Below, in pieces: positions 1-5,240 of a stretch of 7,579 nucleotides of DNA; the first letter of the stretch is position 1; each line of letters begins with the position of its first letter. Origin of the DNA: Bacteroidales bacterium. GTDB lineage: Bacteria; Bacteroidota; Bacteroidia; Bacteroidales; JAOZTL01. The notes below the pieces were generated by a model. That model saw only the letters and a program-made list of their open reading frames with translations, searched no databases and was not told the DNA's origin. Position numbers and translations under genes: made by a program. The stretch covers positions 1-7,579 of the forward strand of contig JAOZTL010000139.1 of NCBI GenBank assembly GCA_029942205.1, given 5' to 3'.

Positions 1-1
1 T

Positions 2-97
2 ATAAACAGTGCAAAAATAATGAAACAAGCAGGTATTTCAGCAGAACAAATACAAGCAGCAACAGGACTAACAATACAAGAAATCAGCGATTTATAA
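2..97 (+). CDS. 3' end of Rpn-type PD-(D/E)XK nuclease family transposase (partial)
   Basis: An open frame enters from the left edge and ends at TAA 95-97, giving 31 residues. The tail contains KQAGISAEQIQAATGLTIQE, the helix-turn-helix-like ending typical of Rpn / PD-(D/E)XK nuclease family transposase proteins (general form: an M-K-x-x-G stretch, then I-x-x-A-T-G-L-s-x-x-E-I). These proteins are widespread in Bacteroidota and are linked to RecA-independent recombination or DNA cleavage. The catalytic domain lies outside the window, so activity cannot be judged. Family assignment rests on the short tail only, and other proteins share this small C-terminal motif. Confidence 0.6.
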   Translation: MNSAKIMKQAGISAEQIQAATGLTIQEISDL

Positions 98-254
98 ATT
101 CAAAAAATAAAACGAACAAAGCCTCAAGCACAAACGTGAACTATGTCAGTTTTTTTTATTTCAAGAAAATCTTTACTAAGGAACATAAATTAAATAAGCT
201 ATAATATAGGCAAACTTGCTTTGTTCTTTAACTACTTTAAAAAACAGAAAAATG
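98..254. other. AT-rich intergenic stretch with no gene seen
   Basis: No open frame of useful length or RNA gene is recognised here. A run of eight T at about 150-157 follows the nuclease-like gene, but I could not build a convincing GC-rich stem in front of it, so a terminator is not called. Together with the promoter candidate and the small element that follow, it makes up the 418-base gap before the lipoprotein gene. Confidence 0.5.
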
Positions 255-289
255 TTTGATAAAAAAATAAAAATCATTCGTTACCTTTG
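255..289 (+). promoter_or_regulatory. Candidate Bacteroidota promoter upstream of the lipoprotein gene
   Basis: TTTG at 255-258 is followed after 23 bases by TACCTTTG at 282-289, matching the Bacteroidota -33 (TTTG/TTG) and -7 (TAnnTTTG) pattern at the long end of the accepted spacing. Transcription would begin near 295 and run through the small element at 383-500 before reaching the lipoprotein start at 516, leaving a leader of roughly 220 bases. An ATG at 301 opens only a three-codon frame. In DNA this AT-rich, chance matches are common. Confidence 0.4.
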
Positions 290-382
290 ATTTTATTTGA
301 ATGAAAAAATAAGGAAGCCAAGAAAATATTTATTATGAATTATCAATCATTCACATAAGTAAATAACTATATTTTAATCACT

Positions 383-500
383 TATACTGAAATGCTCTCA
401 TAATTATGAATTTAAAACGTTTCTTTTCTGCCTGTTTTCACTCATAAAAACAAACAAAAATTCATTTTCTAAATCACAATTATAAAAGCAATTCAGTATA
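383..500 (+). mobile_element. MITE-like element, short copy (copy 1)
   Basis: This 118-base unit has near-perfect terminal inverted repeats: TATACTGAAATGCT at 383-396 and AGCAATTCAGTATA at 487-500, complementary apart from one base. A second, longer copy lies at 5030-5198. From 398 to about 449 the two copies are identical, starting with the palindrome TCATAATTATGA (398-409). If the outermost TA at each end is a target duplication, the repeats are 12 bases and the element would be mobilised by an IS630/Tc1-type transposase; this is inference. The unit encodes no transposase. Relative to copy 2 it lacks about 46 bases that contain a hairpin, apparently lost between short A-rich direct repeats. 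It ends 15 bases before the lipoprotein start codon. Confidence 0.7.
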
Positions 501-515
501 TAAAAAAGCAAAAAT

Positions 516-878
516 ATGAAAAAAACACTAATAAGTATATTTGTCCTTTTTATAGGATTTACAAGTTGCTCGCAAACGAAACAAATATTACAGCAAAAAG
601 GAACAACTGTACTCTCTTTTTCAGGCTCATACCGAACGGTAATGGGTGTAATGAACCCACTAAGTTGTTATTGTTTTAATGGAGGATATTTAAAAATCAG
701 TGAGGAGGAGCAAATAAGTATTAGTTTCGATGAGTTGAAAATTAATAAAGTAAAAAGTGGTAAAATCACTGTAACAGGATATTATGAAGCGATAGAGCAC
801 GAATCTAGTGCAAATGATCCTTGCCCAGGTGGTACACGAAAAATATTTATTGTCGAGTCATTTGAACGGAATGACTGA
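516..878 (+). CDS. Small lipoprotein of unknown function
   Basis: The 120-residue product begins with a classic lipoprotein signal: two lysines, a hydrophobic stretch at residues 5-15, and the lipobox F-T-S-C with the lipidated cysteine at position 18. The mature protein is therefore predicted to be anchored in the envelope, probably the outer membrane. The rest alternates short beta-strand-like segments. It contains three further cysteines, in C51-Y-C53 followed by F-N-G-G and in D-P-C103-P-G-G, which could form a disulphide or bind metal. I do not recognise a named family. The ATG is preceded by an A-rich leader without a Shine-Dalgarno sequence, as expected for Bacteroidota. The small element at 383-500 forms most of its immediate leader, and a hairpin with a T run begins 11 bases after the stop and may end its transcript. 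Confidence 0.75.
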   Translation: MKKTLISIFVLFIGFTSCSQTKQILQQKGTTVLSFSGSYRTVMGVMNPLSCYCFNGGYLKISEEEQISISFDELKINKVKSGKITVTGYYEAIEHESSANDPCPGGTRKIFIVESFERND

Positions 879-883
879 TTCAC

Positions 884-985
884 TCTTTAAGATCTTCGAT
901 CTTTTTTGATGTTGCTTGTGCACTTGTGTGAAATCTTTATAATCAATAATTTACTTGGAAATAAATATTCAATTAATTTTGTCCT
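884..985 (+). repeat. Hairpin repeat, copy R1 (long form)
   Basis: The unit starts with AAGATC-TTC-GATCTT (889-903), a 6-bp stem with a 3-base loop followed by a T run, then GATGTTGCTTGTGCAC. It continues through a segment at 941-954 that resembles AACCAGYGATTTAT of copies R3 and R4 at the same offset (52 bases from the stem), and ends with TTAATTTTGTCC (973-984). This end corresponds to the end of copy R4. Because the stem and T run begin 11 bases after the lipoprotein stop codon, this copy may also serve as a weak terminator. Confidence 0.65.
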
Positions 986-988
986 CAC

Positions 989-1020
989 ACTTTAAGATCT
1001 TCGATCTTTTTTGATGAGAA
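989..1020 (+). repeat. Hairpin repeat, copy R2 (short form)
   Basis: The core is identical to R1: CTTTAAGATCTTCGATC and a T run, with the stem-loop at 994-1008. It lies 105 bases after R1; the equivalent pair R4-R5 is spaced 102 bases. A TAATTTTG box ends 12 bases before the stem (974-981). The sequence after GATGA diverges from the other copies, so this one looks truncated. Its T run ends in TTTG (1010-1013), which is placed to act as the -33 element of the prfB promoter candidate. Confidence 0.65.
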
Positions 1021-1039
1021 AGAAAAAAGTGTAAATTTG
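1010..1039 (+). promoter_or_regulatory. Candidate promoter for prfB
   Basis: TTTG at 1010-1013 and TAAATTTG at 1032-1039 are separated by 18 bases, fitting the Bacteroidota TTG-N17-23-TAnnTTTG rule. The -33 part is formed by the end of repeat R2, and the predicted transcript would start just before the R3 hairpin (1052-1066). It would run through about 110 bases of leader to the prfB start codon. The match is good, but there is no experimental support and chance matches are frequent in this AT-rich DNA. Confidence 0.5.
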
Positions 1040-1048
1040 TATTTTGAA

Positions 1049-1118
1049 TTTAAGGTCTTTGATCTTTTTGATTTCGCTCACAGATCAATAATAAAGCACT
1101 CAGAACCAGTGATTTATT
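1049..1118 (+). repeat. Hairpin repeat, copy R3 (in the prfB leader)
   Basis: The stem-loop is AAGGTC-TTT-GATCTT (1052-1066). The A of R1/R2 is replaced by G, which still pairs with U in RNA, so the stem is kept. The following TTTTTGATTTCGCTCAC matches R4, and AACCAGTGATTTATT at 1104-1118 matches R4 at an almost identical offset (52 against 51 bases from the stem). The copy lies 12 bases downstream of a TAAATTTG box, the same distance as in R2, and ends 38 bases before the prfB start codon. It is therefore predicted to be part of the prfB leader RNA. Confidence 0.65.
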
Positions 1119-1156
1119 AAAAAAAAATATTTTATCCACTTACTTACGAATAAAAC

Positions 1157-2255
1157 ATGATACAGATCGACCAAATAAGTGAATTGGTAAAGCGCAAGGA
1201 TGTGCTGAGGAGGCATCTTTGACATTGCTGATAAAAAAAACCAACTCGAAATAGAAGAAGAACGAACACAAGTACCTGATTTCTGGGATAATCCTCAAAA
1301 GGCAGAAGTACAATTGCGGAAAGTAAAAAATATCAAAACATGGATTGATGATTATCAAGAAGTGGAAATGATGTTGGATGATTTGCAGGTTCTTTGGGAT
1401 TTTTATAAAGAAAAAGAAGCCACCGAATCTGAGGTGAAAAAGCAATACGAAACAGCAAAAAAAAAGATAGAGGCGCTCGAATTAAAAAATATGCTTCGTG
1501 AAGACGAAGATGCGTTGAGTGCCATTCTAAAAATTAATTCGGGAGCAGGTGGCACTGAAAGCCTTGACTGGGCAGGAATGCTGATGCGTATGTACATTCG
1601 TTGGGGTGAACAAAATGGCTACAAAGTGAAAGAGCTCAGCTATCAAGCTGGCGACGAAGTAGGCGTAAAATCGGTTACGCTTCAATTTGACGGCGACTTT
1701 GCTTATGGCTACTTGAAAAGTGAAAATGGCGTGCATCGTTTGGTGCGCATCTCGCCTTTTAATGCACAGGGGAAACGCCAAACAACTTTTGCTTCGGTAT
1801 TTATTGCACCCATGATTGATGATAGCATCAAGATAGAGATTAGTCCAGCAGATATTTCATGGGAAACATTCCGATCGGGAGGTGCAGGCGGACAAAATGT
1901 AAACAAAGTAGAAACGGGCGTAAGGCTACGGCATGCACCTTCGGGACTGGTTGTTGAAAATACCGAATCTCGCTCGCAATTGCAAAATAAAGAAAATGCC
2001 ATGCAATTGTTAAAATCGCATTTATACGAAATAGAATTGCGTGCACGTCGTGATAAACAAGCTGAAATAGAAGGAAATAAAAAGAAAATAGAATGGGGAT
2101 CGCAAATACGAAACTACGTCATGCATCCGTATAAAATGGTGAAAGATATTCGGACTTCACACGAAAGTTCTAATGTACAAGCTGTTTTAGATGGCGATTT
2201 AAACGCTTTCATCAAAGCCTACTTGATGGAGTTTGGTGCAAATAAAAGACCTTAA
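1157..2255 (+). CDS. prfB: Peptide chain release factor 2 (programmed +1 frameshift)
   Basis: RF2 recognises UGA and UAA stop codons in the ribosomal A site and triggers release of the finished peptide. Translation starts at ATG 1157 and reads 21 codons to CTT 1217-1219 and an in-frame TGA 1220-1222. Skipping base 1220 continues in the +1 frame from GAC 1221 to the stop at 2253-2255, giving 365 residues, the same length as E. coli RF2. The sequence after the shift (D-I-A-D-K-K, then P-D-F-W-D-N-P) is the standard RF2 N-terminal domain. The stop-recognition tripeptide S-P-F is at about residues 199-201, and the catalytic G-G-Q, within SGGAGGQNVNKVETG, is at about 244-246. The Gln is normally methylated by PrmC. 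A reading that begins at a later alternative start would miss the whole N-terminal part. The gene appears co-transcribed with the downstream membrane protein gene. Confidence 0.95.
1208..1222 (+). promoter_or_regulatory. prfB autoregulatory +1 frameshift site
   Basis: The site reads AGGAGG-CAT-CTT-TGA-C: an internal Shine-Dalgarno-like AGGAGG (1208-1213), a 3-base spacer, the slippery CTT codon (1217-1219) and the in-frame TGA (1220-1222). E. coli prfB has the same layout and spacing with AGGGGG-TAT-CTT-TGA-C. In the known mechanism, scarce RF2 leaves TGA undecoded, the ribosome slips +1 on CTT-T, and more RF2 is made, which is negative feedback. The downstream frame is open and conserved, so this is a functional shift and not a sequencing error. 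Confidence 0.93.
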
Positions 2256-2268
2256 CTAAATAATTGAT

Positions 2269-3630
2269 ATGAATCGGAAAACTGAAAAAAAAATACTGGA
2301 TGAAATCCGAAAAAGCGTATTAAACAAAGATAATGAGCTAAAAAAGAGGCAGGAAGAGAAAGAAATACAACAGGCAAATATCGAAGCTTTGGCAGAAATG
2401 ACTTCTCTTTCGGAATCAGAAGTAAAACAAATCGCTCAACTGGTGCGTGATGAAGTAAGCAAGGATTATTATCAAAAAAGAAAGCGAAATATTTACATAT
2501 TCAGTACTATTGCTGCAATTGTTTTAATTACGGTGTTCTTTTTATATGAGCCTGAACCTGAAGTGAATATTGTCGAAGAAACTTTTGATACCAATGCTGC
2601 TGGATGGGACGAATTTGATGAGTTTAAGTTTAAACGGTACATGAAAGACAATAGCTATATCTTTGAAACCAACGTAGATGGCTGGTGTTATTGGGACGAT
2701 ATTCCTGTAGATTTGCCTATAAATTACGCCGTTGAAGTTCGCTCAAAATGGCAAAAAGGAAAATTTAACAGCTATGGTTTTAGTTTACTCACCAGCGATG
2801 ATGCTTATTTTTCGTTTCAAATAAGAGCAGATGGAGCGGCACATTTTGGAAAAACAGTAGAAGGAAAATGGGATATTGACGATTCTTGGCTAACGGGAAA
2901 AGCTTACGAATCGGGAGAACAAAAATCAAATGTACAACGTGTAGAAGTTCGTGGAATCAATTTTAAATATCTCGTGAATGGTAATTTTGTTCGTGAAGGA
3001 GTACTTGATTTGATTATCAATAACATTGGATTACGTAGTTGTGGCGAACAAATTATTGCGTTTGAAAGCATACGTGTCGTTGATTTAGATACCGATGAAG
3101 TAGTATTTCTTGAGGATTTCTCGACACCCAACAAATCGTGGAATCCATGCGGAAAAGTTACAAAACACTCTCGTTTTGAAAATGGAAGCTTTATTTTTAA
3201 AAGCAATACTGCTGATAACTGTTACTGGTCTACTAGTCAAAAATATGCATTAAGTCAAAATTGTGAAGTTTCGGTAGCCACCACTTGGCTCAAAGGCGAA
3301 TCGTCGAGCTATGGTTTTATGATAATGCAAGACGAAGAAAATTATATTCTATGCAGCATGATTAATGATGGAAATGCTCGTTTGGTTGCCTGTGAATATG
3401 ACGAATATATCAATATTCAGAATCATGTAAGTACTTCGTTTGATAGTGCTGGTAAAAACCAATTTACACAAAAAATAATTATTAAAGACGGCATGGTGCA
3501 GTATTTTATCAATGATCAATTCGTTCAAGAAATTGCGTTGGGAAGAGTAAATCCCCACTACCTCGGCGTGCGTGTTTGCGGAAAACAAACAGTGGCTTAC
3601 GATCACCTTTCTGTTACCATTTTTGAATAA
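2269..3630 (+). CDS. Single-pass membrane protein with tandem duplicated beta-rich domain
   Basis: The 453-residue product has three parts. Residues 1-73 are charged, helical and probably coiled coil, ending in K-R-K-R. Residues 74-93 form one hydrophobic membrane segment, and the positive-inside rule puts the N-terminus in the cytoplasm. Residues 102-272 and 279-453 are two copies of a beta-rich domain. The copies share an F-D-T-N/F-S-T-P-N-x-x-W start, C-Y-W (140-142; 318-320), W-x-K-G-x-x-x-S-Y-G-F (161-171; 340-350), a V-N-G-N-F-V/I-N-D-Q-F-V strand and R-x-C-G-x-Q (256-261; 435-440). The pattern suggests a concanavalin A/LamG-like jelly roll (as in DUF1080-type domains), possibly ligand or glycan binding outside the membrane; this fold is inferred. 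It starts 13 bases after prfB and ends at a strong terminator, so it is probably the second gene of that operon. No specific function is recognised. Confidence 0.8.
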   Translation: MNRKTEKKILDEIRKSVLNKDNELKKRQEEKEIQQANIEALAEMTSLSESEVKQIAQLVRDEVSKDYYQKRKRNIYIFSTIAAIVLITVFFLYEPEPEVNIVEETFDTNAAGWDEFDEFKFKRYMKDNSYIFETNVDGWCYWDDIPVDLPINYAVEVRSKWQKGKFNSYGFSLLTSDDAYFSFQIRADGAAHFGKTVEGKWDIDDSWLTGKAYESGEQKSNVQRVEVRGINFKYLVNGNFVREGVLDLIINNIGLRSCGEQIIAFESIRVVDLDTDEVVFLEDFSTPNKSWNPCGKVTKHSRFENGSFIFKSNTADNCYWSTSQKYALSQNCEVSVATTWLKGESSSYGFMIMQDEENYILCSMINDGNARLVACEYDEYINIQNHVSTSFDSAGKNQFTQKIIIKDGMVQYFINDQFVQEIALGRVNPHYLGVRVCGKQTVAYDHLSVTIFE

Positions 3631-3631
3631 A

Positions 3632-3662
3632 AAAAAGCACTCCAATTAGAGGAGTGCTTTTA
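3632..3662. terminator. Bidirectional intrinsic terminator
   Basis: A perfect 12-bp stem pairs AAAAAGCACTCC (3632-3643) with GGAGTGCTTTTT (3651-3662) around a 7-base loop. It begins one base after the stop codon of the membrane protein gene, and its A and T tracts give a U-run on either strand. It lies between two convergent genes and can end both transcripts. Confidence 0.92.
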
Positions 3663-3717
3663 AATATCAATAATCAAGTAAATAGAATAACGCTTTTTCA
3701 TTAAATTTAAAATATTT

Positions 3718-4473
3718 TTATGTAATTATTCGTGCCGTTGCTGTACCTATCAAACCTGCACTAATAGCCATGGAATGCGAACGACGTATTTTTTCGTGTT
3801 TGCGATACACGTAAGTAACACCGTATTCTTCCGATAATTTTCGCTTATCACCACTTGCCGATTCATGAAATATTTCCACTTCATTCCATATAGTTTGTAT
3901 TAATTTATCACAATCCTGTCGCATACTTGATACTTTTTTTTGTGTGCGTAAAGTTGTTTCTTGTAATTTTTTTTGATAAAAAAAGGAATCTTTGAATGTA
4001 GAAAATTTAACGTTTACCATCGAAATTTTTGGGTTCGAGATAGGGACTCCTCCTTGATGAATACGTGTTGTTTCGCCAAAAATAATTTTTTCGCCCCATT
4101 CCAAAAGTAATTTTTCGGTGTTCAAATTTGGTAATTTTTTACCTATTTCATCCAAAGCATATAAACTTAATACTTTCTCGGATAGCTCGTTACGAATAAT
4201 TGTAAAATTCAATACTTGCACGAAATGTGAAAGGTACAATTGAGCCGATTTTTGATGTTCAATATATTTTTTGTTTTCTTTAATTTGAATTTGGTATGCT
4301 TGCCGCTGATGAATAATTGCTTGTTCGTAGCGTGGCAAAATGGTTCGCAAGAGTACTAAGTTTTTTTGCGAAAATGCGAGTAAATTGGGATGCAAACCAT
4401 TACTTTTATTCAATGCTTTTTTCATTACTCTAATTCGTGCTTTATCTGTATTTGGAAGTCTACGATATGGCAT
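3718..4473 (-). CDS. Conserved Bacteroidota protein of unknown function (MPYRRLPNTD family)
   Basis: The 251-residue product opens with M-P-Y-R-R-L-P-N-T-D-x-A-R, a start I associate with a conserved uncharacterised Bacteroidota family. The same proteins often have the later E-Y-G-V-x-Y-V-Y-R-K-x-E-K segment, found here near residues 220-232. The middle is helical and polar: residues about 50-80 and 160-190 are rich in Gln, Lys and Glu and could form coiled coils. There is no signal peptide or membrane segment, so it is probably cytoplasmic; the basic N-terminus could bind nucleic acid, which is speculation. The start codon is preceded by an A-rich leader on the minus strand. It runs convergently to the membrane protein gene and divergently to rsgA, and shares the terminator at 3632-3662. 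Confidence 0.75.
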   Translation of the reverse strand: MPYRRLPNTDKARIRVMKKALNKSNGLHPNLLAFSQKNLVLLRTILPRYEQAIIHQRQAYQIQIKENKKYIEHQKSAQLYLSHFVQVLNFTIIRNELSEKVLSLYALDEIGKKLPNLNTEKLLLEWGEKIIFGETTRIHQGGVPISNPKISMVNVKFSTFKDSFFYQKKLQETTLRTQKKVSSMRQDCDKLIQTIWNEVEIFHESASGDKRKLSEEYGVTYVYRKHEKIRRSHSMAISAGLIGTATARIIT

Positions 4474-4590
4474 ATTTTTTTGTTTTTAAATAAAACAATC
4501 TGTAATTTATATGTAAATTATTTGTATCGAAATTCAATTATTTTAATGCTAATTTCGTATTTTATTGAAATAGTATAGATTTACAGAATT

Positions 4591-4625
4591 GCGTAAGCAA
4601 CATTAATTGGTCAAAGATCTTAAAT
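4591..4625 (-). repeat. Hairpin repeat, copy R6 (reverse)
   Basis: Read on the minus strand it gives TTTAAGATCTTTGACC, then AATGTTGCTTACGC, matching the core and right flank of the family. The second half of the stem (GACCAA instead of GATCTT) is damaged, so this copy no longer folds well. It is inverted relative to R4, 46 bases away, and the two outer ends (GCGTAAGCAA and TTGCTTACG) are complementary, making a larger imperfect inverted repeat over 4591-4706. Confidence 0.55.
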
Positions 4626-4672
4626 AAATATAGAGGTGTTTTTTTTGAACTTAAAATTCAAAAATAATGCCA

Positions 4673-4770
4673 TTAAGGTCTTTGATTTTTTTGATTTTGC
4701 TTACGTGTTTATGTAATATTTTTGTAACCAGCGATTTATGTGAGAAAAATAAATCTACTATTAATTTTGT
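4673..4770 (+). repeat. Hairpin repeat, copy R4 (long form)
   Basis: The stem-loop AAGGTC-TTT-GATTTT (4675-4689) keeps pairing through two G-U wobbles, followed by a T run and GATTTTGCTTACG. AACCAGCGATTTATG (4726-4740) and ATTAATTTTGT (4760-4770) follow in the same order and spacing as in R1, so R1-R2 and R4-R5 are two diverged versions of one arrangement of about 105 bases. A TATTTTTG box at 4717-4724 inside this copy, 17 bases after TTTG 4696-4699, is another weak promoter match toward rsgA. Confidence 0.6.
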
Positions 4771-4773
4771 ACC

Positions 4774-4800
4774 TCTAAGGTTTTTGACTTTAATTGATTA
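4774..4800 (+). repeat. Hairpin repeat, copy R5 (degenerate)
   Basis: The stem AAGGTT-TTT-GACTTT (4777-4791) differs from the other copies at several positions but still pairs: one G-U is replaced by G-C, and the loop-closing pair becomes U-G. It follows a TAATTTTG box (4762-4769) after 7 bases, and ATTGATTAAAA follows in place of the T run. Kept pairing despite drift suggests the hairpin matters as RNA, though a single short stem is weak evidence. Confidence 0.5.
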
Positions 4801-4963
4801 AAAAAAACATTAATAAAAGGGAGACAGTCTAAAAACTGACAGATGAATAGTTTTATTAAAATTGCAGAAAGTAACTAATTCATTTATAGTTAATTTACGA
4901 ATTCTTAGATCGATTTTTATGCAAATGTTAGCTTTTTATACCAAATTTATAAAAATAAAAAAC
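4801..4963. other. Non-coding stretch with nothing recognised
   Basis: This is part of the 767-base gap between the divergent MPYRRLPNTD-family gene and rsgA. No open frame of useful length is seen on either strand. A 4-bp stem, CAGT-ctaaaa-ACTG near 4826-4839, is too weak to call. The rest is AT-rich. Confidence 0.45.
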
Positions 4964-4993
4964 TTGGAAAGTGCTTTAAAATACCTATTTTTG
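4964..4993 (+). promoter_or_regulatory. Candidate promoter for rsgA
   Basis: TTG at 4964-4966 and TATTTTTG at 4986-4993 are separated by exactly 19 bases, a near-ideal Bacteroidota -33/-7 promoter. Transcription would start near 5000 and pass through the whole small element at 5030-5198 before reaching the rsgA start at 5241, giving a leader of about 240 bases. It is the best promoter match in the window. Confidence 0.6.
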
Positions 4994-5029
4994 TACAAAG
5001 AAGGTTTTGATTATTGAAATTTTGCTAAT

Positions 5030-5198
5030 TATACTGAAATGCTATCATAATTATGAATTTAAAACGTTTCTTTTCTGCCTGTTTTCACTCATAAAATTAT
5101 TCCATAACACAGGCTATGCAAGAATTTTATGAATAAAAATAAACAAAAAATAATTCATTTTCTAAATCACAATAAAGATATAACAGCAATTCAGTATA
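5030..5198 (+). mobile_element. MITE-like element, long copy (copy 2)
   Basis: The 169-base unit has the same ends as copy 1 at 383-500: TATACTGAAATGCT (5030-5043) and AGCAATTCAGTATA (5185-5198), with TA at both extremes. It carries the internal palindrome TCATAATTATGA (5045-5056) and a hairpin at 5089-5132 that copy 1 lacks. It has no room for a transposase and is non-autonomous. Copies 1 and 2 point the same way relative to the gene behind them, and copy 2 ends 42 bases before rsgA. The element was probably inserted into the rsgA leader, downstream of the promoter candidate. Confidence 0.7.
5089..5132 (+). other. Hairpin inside the long MITE-like copy
   Basis: TCATAAAATT (5089-5098) and AATTTTATGA (5123-5132) are perfectly complementary, forming a 10-bp stem with a 24-base loop that can itself pair weakly (CATA with TATG). 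It would fold in the rsgA leader RNA. The equivalent DNA is missing from copy 1, where the sequence goes directly from CTCATAAAA to ACAAACAAAAA. Confidence 0.6.
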
Positions 5199-5240
5199 AA
5201 CAGAAACTGATTTGGGTAGACAAAAGAAAATTATAAAAAG

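Noticed and set aside
140..160. Possible terminator after the nuclease-like gene
   Set aside because: There is a T run, but no stem of adequate length and GC content could be paired in front of it.
1140..2046. Several minus-strand open frames across prfB
   Set aside because: They are shadows of prfB; the plus-strand frame contains the conserved release factor motifs.
4390..4578. Plus-strand open frame of 62 codons upstream of the rsgA region
   Set aside because: Most of it is antisense to the N-terminal part of the well-supported minus-strand gene at 3718-4473, and its composition looks non-coding.
4822..4845. Small stem-loop CAGT...ACTG as a riboswitch or attenuator
   Set aside because: Only four base pairs with no conserved motif; easily expected by chance.
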